From an uncultured Lachnospiraceae bacterium (GTDB lineage: Bacteria > Bacillota > Clostridia > Lachnospirales > Lachnospiraceae): a DNA stretch of 5,319 nucleotides. This document shows, piece after piece, positions 1 to 5,304 of this stretch (positions are counted from its first letter, which is position 1; each line of letters starts with the position of its first letter). Below the pieces are notes generated by a model. That model did not search any database. It saw nothing but the letters and a program-made list of their open reading frames with translations, and was not told the origin of the DNA. A program made the translations under genes and the position numbers. The stretch is taken from positions 1-5,319 of the forward strand of contig CACZQT010000293.1 of the NCBI GenBank assembly GCA_902783295.1, written 5' to 3'.

Positions 1-1
1 G

Positions 2-493
2 CGGATTACCGCGTACATCCCTGACAATCCGGATCTGTACGAGAACCTGACAGGAATCCAGTATCTGAACTTTGTGGCAGATGTTTTCGGCATCGGGGCT
101 GCCGAACGGGAGGAGAGCATCCGGAAGTACGCCGGTCTGTTCGAGATCACGGATGCTCTGGGGGATCTGATCGGATCCTATTCCCATGGTATGAAACAGA
201 AAGTGGCGATCATATCGGCATTGATTCATCATCCGAAGCTCCTTGTGCTGGATGAGCCGTTTGTCGGGCTGGACCCGAAAGCAGCCTTTACGCTGAAGGG
301 GATCATGCACGAAATGTGCGGGCAGGGCACGGCGATTTTCTTCTCCACACATGTGCTGGATGTGGCAGAGAAACTGTGCAATAAAGTGGCAATCATCCGG
401 CACGGAAAAATTATCGCATCCGGTACGATGGAGGAGCTTACGGAAGGACATTCGCTGGAAGAAACATTCCTGGAGGCGGATCATGAAAAATAA
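2..493 (+). CDS. ABC transporter ATP-binding protein, EcsA-like (5'-truncated)
   Basis: This is the last 163 residues of an ABC-type ATPase. The window begins inside the gene, so the N-terminus and Walker A are missing. The visible part opens with AYIPDNPDLYENLTG, the Q-loop region, where the usual glutamine is replaced by Asp; EcsA-type exporter ATPases also diverge here. Then come a degenerate signature (SHGMKQK instead of LSGGQ), Walker B with the catalytic Glu (LLVLDEP), the D-loop (GLDP) and the H-loop His (STHVLD). The C-terminus is short, with no added domain. The protein should sit on the cytoplasmic face and power the permease encoded immediately downstream, whose start lies inside this gene. 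The cargo is unknown; lipid, peptide or drug export are all possible. The family call is firm, the EcsA-like label less so. Confidence 0.93.
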   Translation, partial: RITAYIPDNPDLYENLTGIQYLNFVADVFGIGAAEREESIRKYAGLFEITDALGDLIGSYSHGMKQKVAIISALIHHPKLLVLDEPFVGLDPKAAFTLKGIMHEMCGQGTAIFFSTHVLDVAEKLCNKVAIIRHGKIIASGTMEELTEGHSLEETFLEADHEK

Positions 494-2090
494 CGGCATT
501 CTTCTCCTGAAGACCCTGCTTTTATCCACAAGCCAGAGGAATATTTACCGGTATTCCGGGGATAAGAAGAAGAAAAGAAAGATCATAGGAGGCATCATAG
601 GTTCCGTATTTTTGTATGCCCTGCTTATGGGGTACAGTATTGCGATGTGCATCGGGTACGGAATGAATGGCCTGATCAGTGCGGCGCCTGTCATGTGTGC
701 GCTGGTTGTAAGTGCGATTGCTTTTCTGTTTACGATTTTTAAAACGAACGGCTATCTGTTCCAGTTTAAGGAATATGATATGCTGATGGCGCTTCCTTTT
801 GAAGCGAGGACAGTGGCAGCCTGTAAGTTTCTGTATATGTATGTGAAAAGCCTGCCGTGGTATCTGAGCATCTCCTTTGCCATGATGATCGGATACGGAT
901 ATTTTGTCCGTCCGGCTGTCATCGTATATCCGATGTGGATTCTCCTGTCCTTTTTCCTTCCGGTGATTCCGATGCTTGCGGCGGCTTTCCTGGGATTCCT
1001 GATCGCAAAGGTCAGCGCCGGGTTCAGAAAGACCAATATCATTCAGACCATTCTTACGATGGCTTTTGTGATATTCTGCTTTTGCTTACGCTTTATCCTG
1101 GAGAATATATTCAAAACCGACAAGGTGGAGGAGACCCTTGAAATAGTCTCTGAAGCGACCGGAAATGCGGCGGGGATTTATCTGCCTGCCGGCTGGTTTT
1201 CCGATGCGGTTACAAAACCGGATGTCATGAGCCTGCTTCTTCTGGTCGTGGTCAGTTCGCTGCTGTTCGGCATCGTGTTTGTGATTGTCGGCAATTCTTA
1301 CAGGAATATCAATTCCGCGCTGAAGTCCCATGCCGCAGCGAAGAATTACCGGATGAAACCCCAGAAGAAGCGGAGCGTGGTCCAGGCGATTGCCTTTAAA
1401 GAGTTTAAGAGGATGACAGGCACTTCGGTGTACATGGTGAACGGCGGGATAGGTGTGATTCTGGCGTCTCTTCTGGGCATTGTGACGCTCGTGATTGGCT
1501 TTGACAGGATCATCGCGATCGTTACACAGGGGGCACCGGTTGATTCCTCCATTCTGCAGCCCGCGATTCCCTTTATTGTCTATTTCTTTATCGGTATGAT
1601 GGCAACGACGGCCTGCTCCCCTTCTCTGGAAGGGAAGAATTACTGGATCGTACAGAGCCTGCCCATCGAAAAGAAAACTCTGTATCAGGGGAAGATGCTT
1701 TTCAATATGTACCTGACTGTTCCGTTCATGCTGTTTTCGGTCCTGTGTTTTTGCATTTCCGCGAAAACACCGCTTGCGGATGCGGCGCTGTATCTGCTGC
1801 TGGGCGTCGTGCTCTGCGCCTTTTCGACCGCCTGGGGATGTGTCTGCGGCATCCGTCATATGCGGCTCGACTGGGAGAACGAGGTAGAAGTCATCAAGCA
1901 GGGATCGGCGGTTACCATTTACCTGCTGCCCAATATGCTTGTGGTGATGGCGCTGTCGGTACTTGTGGTATTCCTGGGACTGCAGATGGACCATAAGCTG
2001 CTGACGCTTCTTCTGATCCTTGCCGCGGCCCTGCTGGCGGCGCTGAGTTACAGAAGGGTTATGGTACTGGCTGAAAAACAGCAGCTGTAA
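483..2090 (+). CDS. ABC-2 type transporter permease, ~12 TM, internally duplicated
   Basis: This 535-residue polytopic membrane protein should be the channel subunit for the ATPase encoded just upstream. I chose the ATG at 483 because GGAGG (472-476) lies 6 nt before it and the 11-bp overlap with the ATPase gene is typical of translational coupling. The frame is open further upstream, but only inside the ATPase gene. Hydrophobic segments appear near residues 34-57, 63-86, 124-142, 146-175, 186-208, 248-270, 322-345, 355-377, 405-425, 432-455, 476-499 and 504-524. A Lys-rich cytoplasmic stretch (KKKKRK, 28-33) comes before the first one. Residues 96-120 and 385-410 share the pattern K-x-Y-x5-LP-x-E-x2-T-x4-K-x-L, which suggests two fused ABC-2 half-permeases. 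It resembles the large single-chain permeases of Firmicutes ABC exporters. The substrate is not predictable. Confidence 0.9.
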   Translation: MKNNGILLLKTLLLSTSQRNIYRYSGDKKKKRKIIGGIIGSVFLYALLMGYSIAMCIGYGMNGLISAAPVMCALVVSAIAFLFTIFKTNGYLFQFKEYDMLMALPFEARTVAACKFLYMYVKSLPWYLSISFAMMIGYGYFVRPAVIVYPMWILLSFFLPVIPMLAAAFLGFLIAKVSAGFRKTNIIQTILTMAFVIFCFCLRFILENIFKTDKVEETLEIVSEATGNAAGIYLPAGWFSDAVTKPDVMSLLLLVVVSSLLFGIVFVIVGNSYRNINSALKSHAAAKNYRMKPQKKRSVVQAIAFKEFKRMTGTSVYMVNGGIGVILASLLGIVTLVIGFDRIIAIVTQGAPVDSSILQPAIPFIVYFFIGMMATTACSPSLEGKNYWIVQSLPIEKKTLYQGKMLFNMYLTVPFMLFSVLCFCISAKTPLADAALYLLLGVVLCAFSTAWGCVCGIRHMRLDWENEVEVIKQGSAVTIYLLPNMLVVMALSVLVVFLGLQMDHKLLTLLLILAAALLAALSYRRVMVLAEKQQL

Positions 2091-2100
2091 AAACGCCTGC

Positions 2101-2116
2101 AGGCTTGAAGCCTTTT
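2101..2116 (+). terminator. Short terminator-like hairpin after the ABC permease gene
   Basis: AGGCT and AGCCT form a 5-bp stem with a TGA loop, followed directly by TTTT, 10 nt after the permease stop codon. The stem is short, so on its own it would be a weak Rho-independent terminator. A stronger hairpin follows 25 nt later. Confidence 0.4.
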
Positions 2117-2184
2117 GCCCTGCTTCGTGTTAAAATTATGCAGACTCCCTCCTCACCGGGAAGGGAGTCTTTTACCCTGCTTCG
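2107..2184 (+). repeat. Direct repeat pair flanking a hairpin, 57 bp apart
   Basis: Positions 2107-2127 and 2164-2184 match at 18 of 21 bases, including an identical CCCTGCTTCG preceded by TTTT and one variable base. In both copies the repeat starts in the 3' arm of a terminator-like hairpin and runs through the T run into the same flank. This suggests two copies of one terminator or REP-type unit, or a local duplication. Confidence 0.55.
2142..2173 (+). terminator. Rho-independent terminator of the ABC operon
   Basis: AGACTCCCT (2142-2150) and AGGGAGTCT (2162-2170) form a perfect 9-bp stem. The 11-nt loop can add further C-G pairs. The T run covers 2170-2173, counting the last stem base. 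It is the best candidate for ending the ABC transporter transcript. A complementary A run is absent upstream, so it probably works mainly in the + direction. Confidence 0.65.
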
Positions 2185-2190
2185 GGAAGA

Positions 2191-2236
2191 ATCCCTCCGT
2201 CAGCTTTACTGACAGCTCCCTCAGAGAAGGAGCTTT
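2191..2236. repeat. REP-like double-hairpin intergenic element
   Basis: Two adjacent hairpins are present: GTCAG(2199-2203)/CTGAC(2209-2213) with a 5-nt loop, and AGCTCC(2214-2219)/GGAGCT(2229-2234), ending in TTTC. The wording (a CCCTCCGTCAG arm, then CTGACAGCTCCCTCAGAGA, then GGAGC) resembles, from memory, an abundant dispersed intergenic palindrome of gut Clostridia and Negativicutes. Only one copy lies in this window, so its repetitive nature rests on that recognition. Confidence 0.5.
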
Positions 2237-2249
2237 CTGAAAATGCCCT

Positions 2250-2278
2250 TTGACAATCTTCTCTCTACACGATAGTAT
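2250..2278 (+). promoter_or_regulatory. Predicted sigma70-type promoter of the gntR-type gene
   Basis: A perfect -35 box TTGACA (2250-2255) is followed by a 17-bp spacer and TAGTAT (2273-2278, 4 of 6 matches to TATAAT). Transcription would begin near 2285 and leave a leader of about 160 nt containing the near-palindrome at 2300-2338. A second, weaker -10-like TATAAG lies at 2387-2392 but has no good -35. Confidence 0.55.
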
Positions 2279-2299
2279 GAAGAAAACAGCAAGTCTGAA

Positions 2300-2338
2300 G
2301 TTTATTGACTGCCGGGCCGGCCCGAGCAGTTAATAAAC
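2300..2338. repeat. 39-bp near-perfect inverted repeat in the gntR leader
   Basis: The arms GTTTATTGACTGC (2300-2312) and GCAGTTAATAAAC (2326-2338) pair at 12 of 13 positions, with the last one a G-U wobble in RNA. They enclose a perfect 12-bp palindrome, CGGGCCGGCCCG (2313-2324), and a single bulged A (2325). No T run follows, so it is a poor terminator. It lies just downstream of the predicted transcription start. That makes it a candidate autoregulatory operator or a stable 5'-UTR hairpin. The AT-rich outer arms around a GC core could also be a mobile palindromic element. Confidence 0.6.
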
Positions 2339-2432
2339 CGGGACGAGCGTAAAAACATGCGTCTGTTTTCTTTATACGCATTTGCATATAAGAGAATATG
2401 GTTACAGGAATCATTGAAAAGACAGCAGGCAC

Positions 2433-2438
2433 AGGAGG
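2433..2438 (+). promoter_or_regulatory. Shine-Dalgarno that sets the gntR-type start
   Basis: AGGAGG lies 5 nt before the ATG at 2444. The alternative in-frame ATG at 2357 has no comparable site and would add a 29-residue N-terminus atypical of the family. Confidence 0.85.
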
Positions 2439-2443
2439 AGAAA

Positions 2444-3094
2444 ATGCTGGAAAAACAGTTGCCCTATAAGTACAGGGTATATGATGAAATAAAGAAAAAT
2501 ATCCTGACGGGCCATTATCAGCCGGGCAGTGTGCTGAACGAGAGAAAGCTTTCCGAGGAGATGGGGATCAGCCGGACGCCGATCCGGGAAGCACTGCAGA
2601 TGCTGGAGCATGATGGCTGGCTGATTACGGAGACCTATAAAGGCACGGTGGTCAGGGAATTTGATATGGAGTATCTCCACAATATCATGGAGATTCGTAC
2701 TGCGCTGGAAATACTGGCGGTCCAGGGCGCTGTGAAGCGAATCCAGCCGGAGGATATCCGGATGCTTGAAGAGGTCCAGCGGGAACAGGCTGAAGTTCTG
2801 CAGAATTATGACGCTATGGAGTTTATCGGAGTAGACCGCGAGTTCCATTCCCGCCTGTATGAAGTCAGCGGAAACCAGGAGCTGGCTCATCTGCTGGGCA
2901 ACTATTATGATATTTTCCAGTTCCTGGGCATGCAGGCGGTTTTGGGATCCAAGGCGAGATACACCATCACCATGACAGAGCATCAGGCTATCCTGGATGC
3001 CCTGAAAGAAAAGGACGAAGAAAAAGCAGTCAGGGCCATGAAAGAGCACATGAGCCAGACAGAAAAGAACGCGATGAAAAATGCACATTTATAA
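2444..3094 (+). CDS. GntR-family transcriptional regulator, FadR/FCD subfamily
   Basis: This 216-residue DNA-binding regulator has normal length for the FCD subfamily. Residues ~8-72 form the GntR winged helix: YDEIKKNILTGHYQPGSVL, then the helix-turn-helix with recognition motif ISRTPIREALQMLEHDGW, then the wing ending GTVV. Residues ~75-205 form the all-helical FCD ligand domain. Its usual metal-binding set is visible as Asp131 and His135 (DREFH), His180 (EHQAILDAL) and His202 (KEHM). FCD regulators commonly sense small carboxylates, often through the bound metal, and usually repress a nearby uptake or catabolic operon. The gene has its own promoter and a strong terminator. The next transcription unit begins with a palindrome at its predicted transcription start, so the likely target is the DUF2848-dctP operon; this is inference. 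The ligand is unknown. Confidence 0.93.
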   Translation: MLEKQLPYKYRVYDEIKKNILTGHYQPGSVLNERKLSEEMGISRTPIREALQMLEHDGWLITETYKGTVVREFDMEYLHNIMEIRTALEILAVQGAVKRIQPEDIRMLEEVQREQAEVLQNYDAMEFIGVDREFHSRLYEVSGNQELAHLLGNYYDIFQFLGMQAVLGSKARYTITMTEHQAILDALKEKDEEKAVRAMKEHMSQTEKNAMKNAHL

Positions 3095-3137
3095 AGTTAT
3101 AAAGTATTTCGCAGTAAATGCTCTGCTTTAGGCGGAG

Positions 3138-3184
3138 AAAACAGGGGGTCAGGATTGCCCAGGCAATCCTGACCCCCTGTTTTT
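3138..3184. terminator. Strong bidirectional Rho-independent terminator
   Basis: ACAGGGGGTCAGGATTG (3141-3157) pairs perfectly with its complement at 3164-3180 around CCCAGG, where CC/GG can extend the stem. The upstream AAA (3138-3140) faces TTTT (3181-3184), so the structure can terminate in both directions. It insulates the regulator gene from the following operon, 44 nt after the stop codon. Confidence 0.92.
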
Positions 3185-3192
3185 CAGTAAAT

Positions 3193-3214
3193 AGGAAATT
3201 TCACGGAATTTCCT
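3193..3214. repeat. Small AT-rich hairpin
   Basis: AGGAAATT (3193-3200) and AATTTCCT (3207-3214) form a perfect 8-bp inverted repeat around TCACGG. It lies between the terminator and the promoter. Function is unknown; a protein-binding site upstream of the promoter is possible. Confidence 0.4.
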
Positions 3215-3262
3215 GCCTGAAAAAAGCACTCTGTGGGATGCAGAGGTGTGCGTATAGGGATT

Positions 3263-3290
3263 TTGACACATTTTCATGTCATGACTTTAT
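3263..3290 (+). promoter_or_regulatory. Weak upstream promoter candidate with inverted TGACA/TGTCA
   Basis: TTGACA (3263-3268) is a perfect -35 box, but the best -10 at suitable spacing (CTTTAT or TTTATG, 3285-3291) matches only half of the consensus. TGACA (3264-3268) and TGTCA (3277-3281) form an inverted repeat, and GTCATGAC (3278-3285) is a perfect palindrome. The site may therefore bind a regulator instead of polymerase. Confidence 0.25.
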
Positions 3291-3319
3291 GTTCCCTTTA
3301 ATTTTTTTGACTTTAAGTA

Positions 3320-3348
3320 TTGACTTATGGAAAAGCGTGTGCTATTCT
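3320..3348 (+). promoter_or_regulatory. Main promoter of the DUF2848-dctP operon (extended -10)
   Basis: TTGACT (3320-3325, 5 of 6) is followed by a 17-bp spacer and TATTCT (3343-3348, 4 of 6). An extended -10 TGC (3340-3342) lies directly before it. The expected start of transcription is near 3355, giving a leader of about 97 nt. An AT-rich stretch with a T7 run (3302-3308) lies just upstream. Confidence 0.7.
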
Positions 3349-3357
3349 TTTCTTGTC

Positions 3358-3367
3358 TGGTATACCA
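3358..3367. promoter_or_regulatory. Predicted GntR/FCD operator TGGTATACCA
   Basis: TGGTATACCA is a perfect 10-bp palindrome about 10 bp downstream of the -10 box, overlapping or just after the expected transcription start. The T-GGT-(N)-ACC-A layout fits the operator style of FadR-type GntR regulators; the UxuR/ExuR sites of enteric bacteria have the same core. A repressor bound here would block initiation. The partner is most simply the FCD regulator encoded at 2444-3094. I saw no copy of the same palindrome in front of that regulator gene. Confidence 0.65.
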
Positions 3368-3411
3368 AATACAAAATACCCGGCATCAATTTTGAGGAAA
3401 AGAGTATCAAT

Positions 3412-3429
3412 CCGGGCTGCGGCAGCCGG
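3412..3429 (+). promoter_or_regulatory. GC-rich hairpin in the operon leader, before the ribosome binding site
   Basis: CCGGGCTG and CAGCCGG pair around CGG with one bulged G, ending 6 nt before AGGAGGG (3436-3442). An upstream CCCGG (3379-3383) could instead pair with CCGGG at 3412-3416 or 3426-3430, so alternative folds are possible. It does not match any riboswitch I know. Confidence 0.4.
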
Positions 3430-3451
3430 GAAAACAGGAGGGAATGACAAT

Positions 3452-4147
3452 ATGAGCCATATCATATTTACCCTGCAGGGTAAGGACAGCACCGCTGAAT
3501 TACCGCTGGATTATGAAAGAGTATTTGCCATCGGTTATGCAGGCAGGGATCTTGCCAAGACCATGGAGCATATTAAAGAACTGGAAAGGGACCTGGGTGT
3601 TCCGGCTCCGAAAAAGATCCCTACCATTTTCCAGATGGGGAACTATGTCCTGACTCAGGAAAAGGACCTGGTTTTCGTCGGGGAGAAGACCTGCGGCGAA
3701 GTGGAATACGTGATTGTAATCAAGAACGGCAAAGTATATATCGGCCTGGGCAGCGACCATACGGACCGTGAACTGGAAGCGGACAATGTTCCGAAAGCCA
3801 AGCAGGTCTGCGCCAAGCCCATTGCCTGTGAAGTCTGGGACTATGAAGATGTAAAGGATCACTGGGACGGAATTAAGCTCCGCTCCTGGCAGATCGTGGA
3901 CGGGGAGGAAATCCTGTATCAGGAAGGTACCCTGGCGGATATCCTGCCGGTAGAAAAAATCCTTTCCGAACTGAACGAACGTGTGGGCGGCATCGATAAC
4001 TGCGTAATCTTCTCCGGCACGGTTCCGGTACGGGAAGGTTTCCGCTTTGGTACGAATTTCCGCTATGAGATGGAAGATGAAATTCTGAGGCGCAAGATTG
4101 CCTCTGAATATAATGTCATTGCTATAAGCGACAAGGAGGAACGGTAA
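3452..4147 (+). CDS. DUF2848 family protein (probable FAH-like fold)
   Basis: This 231-residue, soluble, probably cytoplasmic protein is recognised as DUF2848 by its overall pattern: GYAGRDLAKTMEHIKELERDLGVP near residues 28-51, CGEVEYVIVI (81-90), GLGSDHTDRELEA (98-110), KQVCAKPIA (117-125), HWDGIKLRSW (137-146), YQEGTLADILP (156-166) and FSGTVPV (187-193). No biochemical role is established for the family to my knowledge. Glu83-x-Glu85 and Asp102/Asp105 resemble the metal-binding acidic residues of fumarylacetoacetate-hydrolase-type enzymes, which act on keto or enol acids; this is inference. The ATG at 3452 follows AGGAGGG (3436-3442) at a normal distance. The stop overlaps the dctP start by one base (TAATG), so the two should be made together. 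Both facts point to metabolism of the acid that the TRAP system imports. Confidence 0.85.
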   Translation: MSHIIFTLQGKDSTAELPLDYERVFAIGYAGRDLAKTMEHIKELERDLGVPAPKKIPTIFQMGNYVLTQEKDLVFVGEKTCGEVEYVIVIKNGKVYIGLGSDHTDRELEADNVPKAKQVCAKPIACEVWDYEDVKDHWDGIKLRSWQIVDGEEILYQEGTLADILPVEKILSELNERVGGIDNCVIFSGTVPVREGFRFGTNFRYEMEDEILRRKIASEYNVIAISDKEER

Positions 4148-5157
4148 TGAAGAAGACAATCACCAAGGTACTCGCACTGTTGATGGCTACGGCAATGTTC
4201 GCAACAAACGCCGAAGCAGCTGTTTCCATGAAGGTTGCCACTACCGGCAACGAAAAGCATCAGTCCACGATCGCAGCCCAGGCTTTCAAGGATAAGGTTG
4301 AAGAACTCTCCGGCGGCGACATCACGGTTACCCTGTTCCCGAACTCCCAGCTGGGTTCCGAACGTGAAATGGCTGAAGGTGTGAAGATGGGTTCCATCGA
4401 AATGACCATCGTAACCTCTGATGGTGCTCTGCCCAGCTTTGTTCCCGAAACCCAGGTCCTTTCCATTCCCTATCTGTTCGAGAGCAAGGAAGAAGCCTAC
4501 TATGTACTGGACAACTTCCTGCAGGGTGAACTGGAACCCAAGTTTGAAGCACAGGGCATGAAGCATCTGGCATTCTGCGAACTGGGCTTCCGTCACTTCA
4601 CCAACAACAAGAACGAGATTACCAAGGCCGAGGATATGAAAGGCCTGTCCATCCGTGTACAGGAAGCTCCCATCTGGTTCGCTCTGGCGGAATGCCTTGG
4701 CTTCATTGCTACGCCGATCGCCTTCAACGAACTGTACACTGCTCTGCAGCAGGGAACAGTAGACGGCCAGGAAAACCCGATCCCCTCCATCTCTTCTTCC
4801 GCCTTTGATGAAGTGCAGAAGTACATGGTGCTGGACGGCCACACCTATGCGGCAGAAAGTATGATCATCAACCTGAACTTCTACAACAAGCTGACGGATG
4901 AAGAGAAAGCATGGGTTGACGAAGCAGCCCGTTATGCCAGCGATACGCAGCGTGCAACCGTAAATGCCAACGAAGAAGAGCAGCTTGCTTCCATTAAGGA
5001 ACATGGCGTGACTGTCTGCGAAGATCCCGATCTGGAATCCTTCCAGGCGGCTACTGCGGAACTGTACAAGATGGATTCCGTAAAGGCACTGGTAGATCCG
5101 GCCCTGACGGAAGCTGTCATGAATGCCGTTCAGGAATTCAGAGCCGGCCAGCAGTAA
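4147..5157 (+). CDS. dctP: TRAP transporter solute-binding protein, DctP family
   Basis: This 336-residue protein has full DctP length. It should bind an organic acid outside the inner membrane and deliver it to a TRAP permease driven by an ion gradient. Residues 1-24 are a Sec signal peptide (MKKTITK, hydrophobic core, AEA|A cleavage) with no lipobox Cys, so the mature protein is free in a periplasm. Family marks in order are FPNSQLGSERE (64-74), GFRHFTN (147-153, Arg149), MKGLSIRVQEAP (164-175) with Arg170, the usual substrate-carboxylate contact, and FNELYTALQQGTVDGQENP (193-211). AGGAGG (4134-4139) lies 7 nt before the start, and the start overlaps the previous stop. Codon use is skewed to AAC, TTC, TCC, CTG and GAA, more than in the ABC genes, which fits high expression. 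DctQ and DctM are not in the window. Confidence 0.95.
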   Translation: MKKTITKVLALLMATAMFATNAEAAVSMKVATTGNEKHQSTIAAQAFKDKVEELSGGDITVTLFPNSQLGSEREMAEGVKMGSIEMTIVTSDGALPSFVPETQVLSIPYLFESKEEAYYVLDNFLQGELEPKFEAQGMKHLAFCELGFRHFTNNKNEITKAEDMKGLSIRVQEAPIWFALAECLGFIATPIAFNELYTALQQGTVDGQENPIPSISSSAFDEVQKYMVLDGHTYAAESMIINLNFYNKLTDEEKAWVDEAARYASDTQRATVNANEEEQLASIKEHGVTVCEDPDLESFQAATAELYKMDSVKALVDPALTEAVMNAVQEFRAGQQ

Positions 5158-5177
5158 TAAATCACTTCCGGCTACTG

Positions 5178-5225
5178 TTTACAGCCCTCCTGAAAGGACA
5201 AGCTGCAAATGAGCCCGGCTGTGAA
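5178..5225 (+). repeat. Inverted repeat in the tail after dctP
   Basis: TTTACAGCC (5178-5186) and GGCTGTGAA (5217-5225) can form a 9-bp RNA stem with one U-G pair. Inside the 30-nt loop, TCCT (5188-5191) and AGGA (5195-5198) can form a small hairpin. The structure begins 20 nt after the dctP stop codon and could protect the dctP message from 3' exonucleases. Confidence 0.35.
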
Positions 5226-5260
5226 TGAGAACAGATAACCCCTTGTTACAACCTTCAATG

Positions 5261-5304
5261 ACAGGCCGGTTCGGAACATCTTCCGGGATCCCGAACCGGC
5301 CTGT
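5261..5304. terminator. GC-rich intercistronic hairpin, partial terminator or attenuator
   Basis: ACAGGCCGGTTCGG (5261-5274) and CCGAACCGGCCTGT (5291-5304) form a perfect 14-bp stem. The 16-nt loop allows a competing fold (CGGAA/TTCCG, 5272-5285). Only a short T run follows (TTT ending at 5305, then GG). This is weak for full termination, so it may reduce transcription into downstream dctQ/dctM or protect the dctP transcript. The window ends 15 bp later. Confidence 0.6.

Larger units (their letters stand above)
3095..3451 (+). other. 357-bp non-coding control region
   Basis: In order this gap holds the bidirectional terminator, an 8-bp hairpin, an AT-rich stretch (about 3260-3320) with a weak promoter-like TTGACA, the main promoter, the TGGTATACCA palindrome and a structured leader with a ribosome binding site. 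A reading frame stays open across it (3118-3447) but it spans the terminator and the promoter, has no ribosome binding site and is not credible. Confidence 0.8.

Noticed and set aside
351..482. Upstream in-frame extension of the permease
   Set aside because: It lies inside the ATPase gene in another frame, and the ATG at 483 has a well-placed GGAGG and begins a typical N-terminus.
1086..1994. 302-codon open frame on the minus strand inside the permease gene
   Set aside because: It is rich in His, Gln and Arg with no domain, and it lies fully antisense to a convincing membrane protein; it reflects the codon bias of the sense gene.
2357..2443. Upstream ATG for the GntR-type regulator
   Set aside because: It has no good ribosome binding site, and AGGAGG at 2433-2438 points to the ATG at 2444, which gives the normal family length.
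3118..3447. 109-codon open frame across the control region
   Set aside because: It runs through a strong terminator and a promoter, has no ribosome binding site and its translation has no family features.
3320..3451. TTG start giving a 275-residue DUF2848 protein
   Set aside because: That TTG is part of the -35 box and upstream of the expected transcript start; the ATG at 3452 has AGGAGGG and begins the family homology.
4063..5004. 313-codon open frame on the minus strand opposite dctP
   Set aside because: It is antisense to a clear DctP gene with strong codon bias and has no recognisable family features.
5209..5238. Nine-residue frame (MSPAVNENR) with AAAGGA upstream, as a possible leader peptide
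   Set aside because: It is too short to support, the ribosome binding site is weak and it lacks runs of one amino acid that would suggest attenuation.
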